The notes: generated by a model not told the origin, from the sequence alone. 64,000 bases of DNA from Chlorobaculum parvum NCIB 8327 (GCF_000020505.1 NC_011027.1:1534001-1598000); one strand, 5' to 3'; counted from the first letter of the stretch, positions 11,471 through 19,713 are shown. Numbers and translations: made by a program.

Positions 11471-11516
11471 AAAAGGCTGCTCCGGACTCCAGAACCGGGG
11501 CAGCCTTTTGCTTTTT
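11471..11516 (+). terminator. Intrinsic terminator of the peroxiredoxin gene
   Basis: A long stem pairs AAAAGGCTGC with GCAGCCTTTT, extended by CCGG with CCGG inside, and is followed by a CTTTTT tract. It lies 22 bases past the stop codon. Confidence 0.85.
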
Positions 11517-11572
11517 CATCCTCGCTGCGCATCACCATCAAAACCTTCCTCCGGCTTGATAAAAAGTGATCT

Positions 11573-12961
11573 ATGTATCATCTTTTGCATCAACCATTTT
11601 TAGACGCCGGACAAAGAGTCATGCACGCTGAAAAACACCTTTTCTCCACGAACGCGTTTTTAGGCAAGTTCCTCAGAAAAAAAGCCGTGGAGCGCCTTTT
11701 TGCAAGCAAAACCCGCGAGGCTGCGGTAGCTCTGGCAGAAGCGGTTGAAAAGGCGCATCCGGAAGCAGATGAGATCTTCAAGCGCCTGCTGAACCTGCGG
11801 CACAGCAGCGAAACAGTGATGCACACAGCGGTGTGGAACTACTGGAAATCGCGGCGTTTCGAGGAGCTGCTGAAAAGAACGGAAGCATCGAAATCGTTTG
11901 AGTCGGACTTATTGCAAGCGCTCGAAGCCATGCCGAAGAACGACTGGGGCAGCGGCTTGCTGTTCGCGCTCTGGAGCCAGCTCGACCGTGATGACATCGC
12001 CGCGATGATCGAGGCACAGGGCCGCCATGCGCCCGCGCTGGAAATGGATGCGCTGTTCGGGCTGGTGCGCGGCAACCCGGAGCGCTACCTGAACTTCGAA
12101 GACCCCGACTACTCCATTTTCGAAAAAGCCTGGCTCGCCGCATCGAGCGTTCAGCGGCAGCGCATCAGCCTGACGGTGCTCAACAGCCAGCAGTCCCGCC
12201 TGATTGCGGCCTACGACCACGCCGTCCGCGACGAGCACGATCCACAGCTGGTCATCGAAGCCCTCAAGCTCTGCGGAGACCACGACGCGCTGTTCGACCG
12301 CTTGCGGGGATTGCCGTTCAACGGCGCACTCGAAGTGATCGCGTTCTGGGCGGAAAGCAGTAGCAGGCCGAAAGCTCCCGCCAAAGCCGCCATTGTCGGG
12401 CAGGCAGTCGCGCTGTTCCGTGAAGTTACCGAGCTGCTTCCGGAAGCCCGCCGGTCCACACCTCCGGGGACACGAGAGATTTTTGAGTTCTGGACGGAGC
12501 GTTATCAGAGCGACGAATCGATCCGGCAGGATTTGTCAAGCCCCGATCCATTCCGACGTGCTGGAGCGCTCTACTGCGGTGCGCAGCGGAATTTGATCCC
12601 TCGCAGTCAACTTAGGGAGATTTCGGTGAACGGCACGTGGCCTGAAAAGCTCGCCGTGCAATACCTGTTCAACGCACCGGATGAAAGCGCGCGAAATGAG
12701 CATGTGTTGTGGCTTCGTCCGCAGGACAACGTCGTGGCGGGCATCCTCTCGATGCGCCTGCCCGGAACGCTTGAAGAGAGCAGCCGGTTGACTGATCAGC
12801 TCCGAAGCGCGTCCGAAGAGGACTATCGGCACAAGCTCCTGCAACTGCTCACGCTCTTTCAAAGCTACTTCCTGCGTGGCCTCATCACCGTTGACAGCAG
12901 CGACGACGCCACGGAAAGCAACGCGGTGGAGACGGAGGAGGTGACCGATGTGGAGTGGTAG
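11573..12961 (+). CDS. Helical-repeat protein of unknown function in an Hsp70/GrpE cluster
   Basis: A 462-residue soluble protein I do not recognise by name. It is almost entirely amphipathic helices with short Leu/Ala-rich units (for example LLFALWSQLDRDDIAAMIEAQ and ALEVIAFWAESS), like HEAT or TPR solenoids, and ends in an acidic tail. There is no signal peptide and no catalytic motif. An alternative start ATG at 11621 would remove 16 residues; neither has a strong ribosome site. The stop overlaps the GrpE-like gene by 14 bases, so the two are probably co-translated. A scaffold or substrate-binding partner for the chaperone genes downstream is an inference from position only. Confidence 0.7.
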   Translation: MYHLLHQPFLDAGQRVMHAEKHLFSTNAFLGKFLRKKAVERLFASKTREAAVALAEAVEKAHPEADEIFKRLLNLRHSSETVMHTAVWNYWKSRRFEELLKRTEASKSFESDLLQALEAMPKNDWGSGLLFALWSQLDRDDIAAMIEAQGRHAPALEMDALFGLVRGNPERYLNFEDPDYSIFEKAWLAASSVQRQRISLTVLNSQQSRLIAAYDHAVRDEHDPQLVIEALKLCGDHDALFDRLRGLPFNGALEVIAFWAESSSRPKAPAKAAIVGQAVALFREVTELLPEARRSTPPGTREIFEFWTERYQSDESIRQDLSSPDPFRRAGALYCGAQRNLIPRSQLREISVNGTWPEKLAVQYLFNAPDESARNEHVLWLRPQDNVVAGILSMRLPGTLEESSRLTDQLRSASEEDYRHKLLQLLTLFQSYFLRGLITVDSSDDATESNAVETEEVTDVEW

Positions 12962-13490
12962 GGGCATCTTGCAACGCCTTTTTGCAGCCCTGAAAGGTGA
13001 CGATCGCGCTGAAACCCAGGCCATCGCCACGTTGCGACTCGAACTTGCCGAACGTGATGAGGAGATTGCGCGGCTGAGAAAGGAGTATGCGCTTCTGCGG
13101 GAGCAGTCGAAAGCGCAGGTCGAGAGGGCTGGAGGCAAGGCGGTCGAGAGCATCGCCCACCAATGCGCCGCGCCACTGGCCACGCTTTCGGCGATGCAGG
13201 CCCGCCACGCTGAAAAGGGCGATCTGAATCCCGCCGATCTGTTGCAGGTGGCATCGTCATTCCGGAAAATCCTTGCCGAACGCGGGCTGGAAGAGATCGG
13301 CACTGTCGGCGAAACTCAGCCGTACGATCCAGCGCTTCACCAGATGCTCGACGGCGCCCGCCCTCAACCCGGCGAGCCGGTGCTGATTCGCTTTGCGGGA
13401 TTCCGGTTCAACGGCAAGCTCGTCGCCAAGGCGCAGGCCGGAGCCGCGAAGTCCAGCTCAGGGAAAGAGGAAATGAACAAAATGGACTGA
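12948..13490 (+). CDS. GrpE-like nucleotide exchange factor
   Basis: A 180-residue protein with a charged coiled coil (residues about 22-65, ELAERDEEIARLRKEYALL) followed by a C-terminal beta domain. The segment VGETQPYDPALHQ and then PGEPVLIRFAGFRFNGKLV match the GrpE head, where family members have G..FDP..H and GY.LNGRVLRPA. It would release ADP from the Hsp70 encoded just downstream. It is shorter and more divergent than housekeeping GrpE and is not next to dnaK/dnaJ, so it is probably a dedicated partner. It overlaps the preceding gene by 14 bases. Confidence 0.75.
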   Translation: MWSGRGILQRLFAALKGDDRAETQAIATLRLELAERDEEIARLRKEYALLREQSKAQVERAGGKAVESIAHQCAAPLATLSAMQARHAEKGDLNPADLLQVASSFRKILAERGLEEIGTVGETQPYDPALHQMLDGARPQPGEPVLIRFAGFRFNGKLVAKAQAGAAKSSSGKEEMNKMD

Positions 13491-13582
13491 GTAGAAAAAT
13501 GGAAGAAATGGTCAAACACGGACAATGTCATTCCATTTCTAAAACAAATATGCATCATCATTGGGCTCGCGGCATTCTGGTC

Positions 13583-13654
13583 CGTCATTCCCGCGAAAGC
13601 GGGAACCCATGTGCTTATTCCGAATTTTGGATTCCCGCTTGCGCGGGAATGACG
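13583..13654. repeat. Nested inverted repeat between grpE-like and hsp70-like genes
   Basis: Two 26-base arms (13583-13608 and 13629-13654) are inverted copies with two mismatches, and each arm is itself a hairpin around TTCCCGC..GCGGGAA. This is a known kind of dispersed repeat in many bacteria (translations read RHSRESGNP and IPACAGMT). It lies in a 200-base gap of an otherwise tight gene set and may act as a transcription attenuator or mark an insertion. Confidence 0.8.
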
Positions 13655-13690
13655 AGGAAACGGCATTTTATACCTTTGAGTAGCTAATCT

Positions 13691-15310
13691 ATGCCTCTTG
13701 CGTTTGATTTTGGTACCTGTAACAGCGTGGTCACTCGCTGGAACGAGGCCCTGAACGACATAGAAACTCCCGAGCTGCCCAACCTCGGCATCCGCTACCC
13801 CCAGCCGGGCGGGGCCGATGCGCGGGTCATTCCCTCCATGATCCATTTCGGCGATGGCGACACGCCGTTGGTCGGCAGCCAGGTTGCCGGAGCGGGATTG
13901 GCGAACCATCCGGGCACGTTCCGCTGGCTGAAAATGGATATGCTGCGCACCGGCGGGGCCAACCGCGGGCGGCGGGTGAACGGCAGGGTGATCTACCCCC
14001 GGCTGGCGGCGGACGATCTGGTGGATCGCATCCTGATGTTCGTGCGTGGCGCGTTCGGCGACATCGACGACGAGCTGGTGCTGACCGTGCCGGTCGAGGC
14101 GTTCGACCACTACATCGACTGGCTGCGCGAGGCGGCGATCAAACGCTTTCCTGGCGGCATCAGCATCATCGACGAGGCGACCGCCTGTATGCTCGGCTAC
14201 AGCGAAGAAGTTCTCGACAACGAGCCGTACGGCATCGTCGATTTCGGCGGCGGCACGCTCGACGTCTCCATCGTCCGCACCGACCTGCGGAGCGCTTCGC
14301 ACGCCCGCTGCCGCATTCTCGGGCGCGCGGGCGAAGAGATCGGCGGCATCATGATCGACAACTGGCTGCTGGAGCATATCCAGCAAGAGCAAGCGCTCAG
14401 CGACGAGGATATCGCCTCCATTGGCCCGTCGCTGCTAGAAGCGGTCGAAGAGGCCAAAATCGCCCTCTCGAACGGTAGTCCGGAGGCCTCCTTCACCCGC
14501 TTCAACGACGTGACGGGCCGGTTGATCGACGTGACGCTCACCGCCGCCACGCTGCAAGCGGTGCTCGAAAAAAAGCGCGAGCCGGGCATGAACAACCTCT
14601 ACCAGCACATCGTCCGCACGCTCGACCGCGCTCTCGATCAGGCGCGCGACCGGGCGGGCATCCGCAAGGAGGAGCTGAAGGGAATTTTCCTGGTCGGCGG
14701 CAGCAGCCTGCTGCCCGGCATCCAGCAAAAAATCCGGGAGTACTTCCCCGGCACGGAGGTTCACGCAGGCCGCCCGTTCGAAGCCATTGCGCGTGGCGCG
14801 TGCCGCTTTTCGGGCGGCGTGATCGACCAGACGCTGACGCACGACTACTGCCTGCGGAGCTGGAACCGCGAGTTGCGCGACTTCGAGCTGGTACCGGTGG
14901 TTCCGCGCGGCACGCCCTACCCGACCGGCAAACCGGTGTGCAGCAAGTACATCAAGGCCGCCTCGGACGTGCAGGAGGTGCTCGGGCTGGTGATTTACGA
15001 GCGCACGCTGATGAGCCGCCCGCTCATTTCCTACGTCAACGGCGCGGACGGGCTGCGTCCGGTCAAAGAGGGCGAGCGGCTGGAGTCGCGGCACAAAGCG
15101 CTCAATCCCGAAGACAGCGAATTCATCCATGCCGTGCCACCATGCCGCTCGGGCGACCGCCGCTTTGTCGCCGGATTCGGAGTGGACAAGAACCGCCGCC
15201 TCACGCTCTGGCTCCGCGACACCGAGCCGGGTAACCAGTCAACGATCCGGTTGCGCGACGGCTCCACTCTCCCACTGCCGGTGGCCGACTTGCCGGTCGT
15301 GAAGCTTTAA
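13691..15310 (+). CDS. Hsp70-family chaperone without the helical lid
   Basis: A 539-residue DnaK-type ATPase. Phosphate-1 motif FDFGTCNSVV is at residues 5-14, phosphate-2 VDFGGGTLDVSIV near residue 185, and the adenosine motif FLVGGSSLLPG near 333. After the interdomain region, residues about 390-539 look like a reduced substrate-binding beta domain (VPRGTPYPTG, then FGVDKNRRLTLWLRD), and there is no alpha-helical lid or C-terminal tail. Length is about 100 residues below DnaK. No J-domain protein is seen nearby, but a GrpE-like factor is immediately upstream and an AAA+ ATPase follows. It is probably a specialised Hsp70 acting on a narrow client set; the client is unknown. Confidence 0.88.
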   Translation: MPLAFDFGTCNSVVTRWNEALNDIETPELPNLGIRYPQPGGADARVIPSMIHFGDGDTPLVGSQVAGAGLANHPGTFRWLKMDMLRTGGANRGRRVNGRVIYPRLAADDLVDRILMFVRGAFGDIDDELVLTVPVEAFDHYIDWLREAAIKRFPGGISIIDEATACMLGYSEEVLDNEPYGIVDFGGGTLDVSIVRTDLRSASHARCRILGRAGEEIGGIMIDNWLLEHIQQEQALSDEDIASIGPSLLEAVEEAKIALSNGSPEASFTRFNDVTGRLIDVTLTAATLQAVLEKKREPGMNNLYQHIVRTLDRALDQARDRAGIRKEELKGIFLVGGSSLLPGIQQKIREYFPGTEVHAGRPFEAIARGACRFSGGVIDQTLTHDYCLRSWNRELRDFELVPVVPRGTPYPTGKPVCSKYIKAASDVQEVLGLVIYERTLMSRPLISYVNGADGLRPVKEGERLESRHKALNPEDSEFIHAVPPCRSGDRRFVAGFGVDKNRRLTLWLRDTEPGNQSTIRLRDGSTLPLPVADLPVVKL

Positions 15311-15338
15311 ATTCTGGTCATTTAAACTCTTAAATAAT

Positions 15339-15402
15339 TGCCCCGGACTTTAGTCCGGGGTGTATGGATAAAACAAAATAAATCATGGCTTTAGCCCAAT
15401 TT
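15339..15402 (+). repeat. Two-hairpin repeat, copy 1
   Basis: TTG followed by the palindrome CCCCGGACTTTAGTCCGGGG (15341-15360), about 25 AT-rich bases, and a second small hairpin GGCTTTAGCC, then CAAT. The same layout recurs at 20739-20805 and, inverted, at 20622-20690. The first hairpin directly follows the Hsp70 stop by 30 bases and may also terminate transcription. Confidence 0.75.
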
Positions 15403-15496
15403 CTTTCTACGGCGGCATTTGAGATTTATTTTCGTTGACGGAATAAAAAGGCTGTTCCGAAAGTGTTTTTTCTCTGGATGATCTTCGATTCTTTCT

Positions 15497-15664
15497 GTCA
15501 TTCTGAACGGAGCAAAGTGAACTCGTGCGGCAGTCCCGACTACTGTCGGGAAAGAATCCAGTTTTTTTCGGACATCACTACAATTGACTGATTTGAAATA
15601 TTTTACGTGACTTTCTGGATTCTTCGCCCGCCCCGACAGTTGTTGGGTCGAAATCAGAATGACA
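15497..15664. repeat. GTCATTC-type imperfect inverted repeat
   Basis: The left arm begins GTCATTCTGAACGGAGCAAA and carries GAATCCAG; the right arm carries CTGGATTCTTCG and ends AGAATGAC, its complement. An internal hairpin TCCCGAC/GTCGGGA is also present. A shorter relative of the left arm is at 44836-44873. Looks like a non-autonomous dispersed element. Confidence 0.6.
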
Positions 15665-15722
15665 GCGCATTTTTTCGGATTTTTTGGCAACACAGAGTCA
15701 CAGAAGTAAAACCAACATCAGC

Positions 15723-17270
15723 ATGTCCTGGCTCGACGAACTGAAACTGAACATTGCGGCACGCGTAGCCGTCATCCATCTGGTAACCATCGATGAAGAG
15801 GACGCGCTCAAGGCGCTCACCGGGTGGTCGAACGCATCCGACTGGCCAAGCGGCATGGGCCTCATCACCTGGGACATCGGCGACCAGTTCCTGCAGGTGC
15901 GCGAACCGGCGGCGACCTTCAGCAAGATGGGCGCGACGCCCGAAACCGTGCTCGACATCATCGACGAGTACAAAGGCTCTGCGACCTTTATCCTCAAGGA
16001 TTTTAACCACTTCTGGGAGCACAACCGCAAGGTGTCGCGCATGTTGCGCAACCTCGCTTCGCGCCTGCCGTTTCGCGACGAAGCGGTGAACATCATCGTC
16101 ACCAGTCCGGGCCGGAACCTGCCCGAAGAGCTGTGCCACGACATCCCGACCATCGACGTCGGCAAGCCCGGCAGCGAGCAGATTCTGGAGCTTCTCGAAC
16201 GCGAAACCCGCTCCACGCGCTCGCTCGACAACGCGACGCACGGCCTGCGTGAGCGGCTCGTCGAGGGCGCGCTCGGCCTGTCGATGGTCGAGGCGGCGCG
16301 GGCGTTCCGCAAGGCGATTGTGCTTGCGGGCGGCCAGCCGCTCGACGAGCGGAGCGTGCGGCAGGTGCTGAACGAAAAGCGCCACATTATCCGCGAAAGC
16401 GGCGCGCTCGAACTCTACCCCTACACCGGCTCGATGAGCAACGTCGGCGGCCTTCGCGCGCTGAAGCAGTGGCTCGACCAGCGGCAGGAGGCGTTCAGCC
16501 AGGAAGCGCGCGAGTACGGCCTCAGCACCCCGAAAGGCGTCGCGCTCATCGGCATTCCCGGCACCGGCAAAAGCCTCTGCGCGAAGGTCACCGCCGGGCA
16601 CTGGGGCATGACGCTGCTCCGCATGGACGTGGGCGCGATCTTCAGCGGGCTGTTGGGATCGAGCGAGCAGAACATCCGCGAAGCAATCCGCATTGCCGAG
16701 GTGATCGCGCCGTGCGTACTCTGGGTTGACGAGATCGAAAAAGCGTTCGCCGGATCGGTCGGCGACAGCGGTACGGCAAGCCGCGTCTTCGCAACGTTCC
16801 TGACCTGGATGCAGGAAAAAACCGCACCGGTCTTCGTCTTCGCCACGGCCAACAACGTCGAGCGCCTGCCGCCCGAGCTGCTGCGCAAGGGGCGATTCGA
16901 CGAGGTCTTTTTCCTCGACCTGCCGACCCACGCCGAGCGCGTCAACATCCTCGAAGTACACCTCAAGGAGCGCGGCTACACCATGCTCTCGCACCGCTTC
17001 GACCTCAACGCCGTCGCCGACGCCACCGAGGGTTTCGTTGGCGCGGAACTGCAAGCGCTGGTCAACGATGCCATGTTTCCCGCCTTCCGCGACAAGCGCC
17101 GCGAGATCGAGACCGAGGACTTGCTCGACGCCGCCCGCGCAATGGTGCCGCTCTCGGCCTCGCACCAGCCGGTGATCGACGGCCTGCGCGAGATGGTCAA
17201 AAACGGCCAGGCCCGCAACGCCTCCGCCGAACTAGGCGCGGCGGCTTCACAACAATCGGAGCTACGATGA
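15723..17270 (+). CDS. Ycf46-like AAA+ ATPase
   Basis: A 515-residue protein of the family that includes cyanobacterial and plastid Ycf46. An N-terminal alpha/beta domain (residues 1-190, with a degenerate ATPase-like fold) precedes a classic AAA+ module: Walker A GIPGTGKS near residue 277, Walker [12 protein letters not shown] near 332, sensor 1 FVFATANN, and the arginine region [17 protein letters not shown] near 389. Start ATG 15723 is used; an upstream TTG at 15684 has no support. The stop overlaps the next gene by 4 bases. The family is poorly understood (linked to carbon uptake regulation in cyanobacteria). Beside an Hsp70 it may remodel proteins, which is inference. Confidence 0.88.
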   Translation: MSWLDELKLNIAARVAVIHLVTIDEEDALKALTGWSNASDWPSGMGLITWDIGDQFLQVREPAATFSKMGATPETVLDIIDEYKGSATFILKDFNHFWEHNRKVSRMLRNLASRLPFRDEAVNIIVTSPGRNLPEELCHDIPTIDVGKPGSEQILELLERETRSTRSLDNATHGLRERLVEGALGLSMVEAARAFRKAIVLAGGQPLDERSVRQVLNEKRHIIRESGALELYPYTGSMSNVGGLRALKQWLDQRQEAFSQEAREYGLSTPKGVALIGIPGTGKSLCAKVTAGHWGMTLLRMDVGAIFSGLLGSSEQNIREAIRIAEVIAPCVLWVDEIEKAFAGSVGDSGTASRVFATFLTWMQEKTAPVFVFATANNVERLPPELLRKGRFDEVFFLDLPTHAERVNILEVHLKERGYTMLSHRFDLNAVADATEGFVGAELQALVNDAMFPAFRDKRREIETEDLLDAARAMVPLSASHQPVIDGLREMVKNGQARNASAELGAAASQQSELR

Positions 17271-18055
17271 ATTTGAACGACACCCTTTCCGAACTCAGAA
17301 GCCGCGCGATACGCCCGTCCGATGATGCGCTGCCGCCGGTCATCGTCAACGAGCGGGATGGCTCCCCTATGGTACTCGTGCCCGCGGGCAAGTTCACGAT
17401 GGGCGACGACCTCGACCGCGAAAGCCCGCAGCGGAGCGTGCAACTCGAAGCGTTCTACATCTCGGTCTATCCGGTCACCAACCGCCAGTACCGCGCCTTC
17501 GTCGAAGCCACCGGCCACCAGCCGCCCAACATCGGCGCTCGGATCGACTCGCTCTCCTTCTGGCGCGAAGAGGGGTGCCCCGCAGAGTTCGACGACTACC
17601 CGGTCGTCCTCATCAGTTGGGACGACGCGGACGCCTACGCCAAATGGGCGGGATGCCGCCTGCCCAACGAAGCCGAGTGGGAAAAAGCCGCGCGCGGGCC
17701 GGAAGGGTTGCTCTACCCGTGGGGCGACAAATGGGACGAAAACAACTGCCGGAACCGCAACAACAAAGGCGAAGAGTCCGTCGCTCCGGTCTATTCGTAC
17801 CCCGAAGGGGTCTCCGGCTACGGCACCTGGAACCAGAGCGGCAACATCATGGAGTGGTGCTCGATCTGGGAAGGCGAGGGCGATTCCGGCAACGCCACCG
17901 ACGGCGACGAAGCCCTCCGCCAGGAACGAGGAGGCTGCTGGCGCTACCCCGACAAATTCGCCTTCCGCGCCTCGCAACGTTCGTTCGTGGTGCCGAAAGC
18001 GGTGAATGATTTCCGGGGGTTTCGGCTGGTGTTGCCGGTGAAGGCGGGGATGTGA
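17267..18055 (+). CDS. Formylglycine-generating-enzyme-fold protein lacking catalytic cysteines
   Basis: A 262-residue protein with the FGE/SUMF1 fold: VPAGKFTMGDD near residue 39, YPVTNRQYRAFVEATG, PVVLISWDDADAYAKW, RLPNEAEWEKAARG, YPWGDKW, GNIMEWCS and the closing RGGCWRYPDKF..FRGFRLV. True FGE has a Cys pair in the segment after RGG (MCHxxYC in sulfatase activators); here only one Cys directly follows RGG and none pairs with it, so oxidase activity is doubtful. In conflict systems this fold is often a ligand- or target-binding module. It is translationally coupled to the AAA+ gene by a 4-base overlap, which suggests a joint function. Confidence 0.87.
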   Translation: MNLNDTLSELRSRAIRPSDDALPPVIVNERDGSPMVLVPAGKFTMGDDLDRESPQRSVQLEAFYISVYPVTNRQYRAFVEATGHQPPNIGARIDSLSFWREEGCPAEFDDYPVVLISWDDADAYAKWAGCRLPNEAEWEKAARGPEGLLYPWGDKWDENNCRNRNNKGEESVAPVYSYPEGVSGYGTWNQSGNIMEWCSIWEGEGDSGNATDGDEALRQERGGCWRYPDKFAFRASQRSFVVPKAVNDFRGFRLVLPVKAGM

Positions 18056-18197
18056 GAGGGGTTAGTTTGTGGGTGGATTTGCAGTAAATTGTTTTTTTTG
18101 AATGAAGGGTAATTGCGGGCATCTTATGCGGACACGAATCAAGAGTCCGCGTTCTTATGCAGATAAACCTAATTAATGTTAGCGAGTTGAGGTCAGC

Positions 18198-18893
18198 ATG
18201 ACATTCTGCTACTCCTGCGGCGCTCTGTCAACATCACGGGAGCACGTTCCACCCAAGTGTCTCTTCCCCGAGGCGAAGGACTCGCTTGATGGCATAGATC
18301 GACGCATCAACCTTATCACGGTTCCTGCATGCACCGAGCACAATTTGACAAAGTCGGGTGACGACGAGTACTTCCTGTACGTGCTGAGCACCAGCATCAC
18401 CTCAAATGAGATTGCGCTGGCTCAGGTGCAGACAAAGCTGGGGCGCGCAATTGCGCGTCGGCCGGCTCTCACGACATCACTTCTTGAAGGCAGCAAGGAT
18501 TGCTGGGTGCGGGATAGCGCAACCGGAGCTGTTCATGAGGCTACGCAGTTCGCCCTTGACGGCGAACGTTTCTCCAAGAGCCTCGAGCTGGTCGCCAAGG
18601 GAATCTACTTTCATCACTTCGGTGAACGATGGGAAGGGAAGTTGCATGTGCGTGCGGACTTCATCGATTTCCCCCATGAGCCCAATGCCGCCGACATTCA
18701 GGAGGCTCGCATGGCGCTCGCAAGCTATGCCGATGAGCTGTTCAAGGTCGAGCCAAAGCACGGCTCGAACCCTGACGTGTTCTGGTATCAGGTACACACG
18801 CCCTGCGAAGGGCCTCGGTGTCTGCTTCGTATGGGGTTCTTTGGCGGGAGCAGAGCCATCGCCTTCTTTGGGGAGCTTCGCACACGTGGCTAA
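18198..18893 (+). CDS. HNH-like zinc-binding protein of unknown function
   Basis: A 231-residue soluble protein. Its first 55 residues resemble an HNH or treble-clef nuclease module: CYSC at residues 4-7, REHVPPK, then INLITVPACTEHN with TKS. The remaining residues (KGIYFHHFGERWEG and others) are not recognised. A GAGG-type ribosome site precedes ATG 18198. It stands alone between a putative cassette start and an attC-like site, so it was probably acquired horizontally. Nuclease activity is possible but unproven because only one HNH-type His is well placed. Confidence 0.65.
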   Translation: MTFCYSCGALSTSREHVPPKCLFPEAKDSLDGIDRRINLITVPACTEHNLTKSGDDEYFLYVLSTSITSNEIALAQVQTKLGRAIARRPALTTSLLEGSKDCWVRDSATGAVHEATQFALDGERFSKSLELVAKGIYFHHFGERWEGKLHVRADFIDFPHEPNAADIQEARMALASYADELFKVEPKHGSNPDVFWYQVHTPCEGPRCLLRMGFFGGSRAIAFFGELRTRG

Positions 18894-18984
18894 CTCCTCG
18901 CTCAGCAGACCGGGCGCCCGTCGCGTCAGATGACTCGTGCTGTAACCCGTGACGGTCGACTGCTGAGCGCCCGGGGCGTTATGA
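18888..18984 (+). repeat. attC-like recombination site
   Basis: Imperfect dyad of 97 bases bounded by GGCTAAC and GTTATGA, with arms GCTCAGCAG and CTGCTGAGC and an additional GGGCGCCCG self-complementary part. An extra base in one arm is reminiscent of the extrahelical bases of attC. The spacer next to the right core is longer than usual, which lowers confidence. Confidence 0.4.
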
Positions 18985-18990
18985 TTCACA

Positions 18991-19659
18991 ATGAACTACG
19001 ATTCCCAAAAACATCATCGCCGCTCGATTCGGTTGGCCGAATATGACTATTCAAAAGGCGGAGCATATTTCGTAACAATTTGCACTCGAAACGGCGACCA
19101 GATATTGTCAAACCAGCCAAAACCGCAACAACCTGATGTAAATGTAGGGGTAGCCCTTGCGGCTACCCATCCTCTCAACACACCTCCCAACCCCGAACCC
19201 GACTCTGCACTCCGATTCGAACTGACATCAATCGGCGAAATCGTGGATCGCAATTGGCGAACGTTGCCTGAACGCTTTCCAATGATTTCGCTGGATGAAT
19301 ACGTTATCATGCCGAATCATTTGCATGGCATTGTGTTCATAAACGAGTCGGATAAACCGGAGTTTCGTGATGGCAGAAAAAGGGTAGGCGCAAGGCCTAC
19401 CCCTACAGCTCCAATATCTCCACCAACCCCGACGTTGGGCATGATTGTTGGTGCGTTCAAGTCGAAATCAGTAAAGGATGTTCTTGCTCACATTGACGAG
19501 AACGGTTTGGATATGATCGGCAAAATCTGGCAGCGGAACTACTTTGAGCGGGTCATCAGAAATGAACGGGACTTAGAAAATATCAGAACGTATATCAAAA
19601 ACAATCCCACCAATTGGGCGCAAGACGAAGAAAACCCCATGCACAGTGAACGTAAATAA
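18991..19659 (+). CDS. REP-associated tyrosine transposase (RAYT, Y1 HUH family)
   Basis: A 222-residue single-strand DNA transposase-like protein of the IS200-related group. It opens with the family pattern RRSIRLAEYDYSKGGAYFVTI, has the metal-binding HUH motif in MPNHLHGIV (about residue 107), and the catalytic Tyr expected in the C-terminal helix is probably in NYFERVIRNERDLENIRTY. Two loops are enlarged by in-frame candidate REP hairpins (VGVALAATHP at 19144-19168 and VGARPTPT at 19382-19406). RAYTs mobilise REP elements with a GTAG head. Transcription probably ends at the bidirectional terminator 19657-19692. Confidence 0.88.
   Translation: MNYDSQKHHRRSIRLAEYDYSKGGAYFVTICTRNGDQILSNQPKPQQPDVNVGVALAATHPLNTPPNPEPDSALRFELTSIGEIVDRNWRTLPERFPMISLDEYVIMPNHLHGIVFINESDKPEFRDGRKRVGARPTPTAPISPPTPTLGMIVGAFKSKSVKDVLAHIDENGLDMIGKIWQRNYFERVIRNERDLENIRTYIKNNPTNWAQDEENPMHSERK
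19144..19168 (+). repeat. GTAG-headed REP-like hairpin inside the RAYT gene, copy A
   Basis: GTAG at 19144-19147 is directly followed by stem GGGTAGCC, loop CTTGC and stem GGCTACCC. Head, stem and loop agree with copy B on the other strand (one base-pair swap). It is translated in frame as part of the transposase. Confidence 0.75.
19382..19406 (-). repeat. GTAG-headed REP-like hairpin inside the RAYT gene, copy B
   Basis: On the minus strand: GTAG, stem GGGTAGGC, loop CTTGC, stem GCCTACCC. It is in inverse orientation to copy A about 240 bases away, as REP pairs (BIMEs) often are, and is also translated in frame. Confidence 0.75.
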
Positions 19660-19692
19660 AAAAGGGTGACCACAATGTGTCACCCTTTTTTC
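19657..19692. terminator. Bidirectional terminator between RAYT and usp
   Basis: Stem GGGTGAC (19664-19670) pairs with GTCACCC (19679-19685), flanked by an A6 run on the left and a T6 run on the right, so it can end transcription from both convergent genes. Confidence 0.85.
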
Positions 19693-19713
19693 CTTGATCC
19701 TCTCCCCCACTTC

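Larger units (their letters stand above)
15311..15722. other. Repeat-filled 412-base gap before the AAA+ gene
   Basis: This gap contains a two-hairpin repeat (15339-15402) and a longer imperfect inverted repeat (15497-15664), listed separately, and no believable gene. It separates the Hsp70 gene from the AAA+ gene, so the latter may have its own promoter. Confidence 0.6.
18178..18984 (+). mobile_element. Possible integron gene cassette (HNH-like ORF plus attC-like site)
   Basis: An 800-base unit runs from GTTAGCG (18178) to GTTATGA (18978-18984). The ORF starts 20 bases after the first core and its stop TAA lies inside GGCTAAC (18888-18894), which looks like an R'' box. Between GGCTAAC and GTTATGA are inverted L-type boxes GCTCAGCAG (18900-18908) and CTGCTGAGC. 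This is the usual packing of an integron cassette, but core matches are imperfect and no integrase is in the window. Confidence 0.4.

Noticed and set aside
12957-12975. GTAGGGG at the start of the grpE-like gene as another REP head
   Set aside because: No palindromic stem follows, and it is ordinary coding sequence.
13499-13687. 62-codon plus-strand frame between the grpE-like and hsp70-like genes
   Set aside because: It is the translation of the nested inverted repeat (RHSRESGNP..IPACAGMT), a known artefact of this repeat type.
15654-17165. 503-codon minus-strand frame opposite the AAA+ gene
   Set aside because: Antisense shadow with skewed composition.
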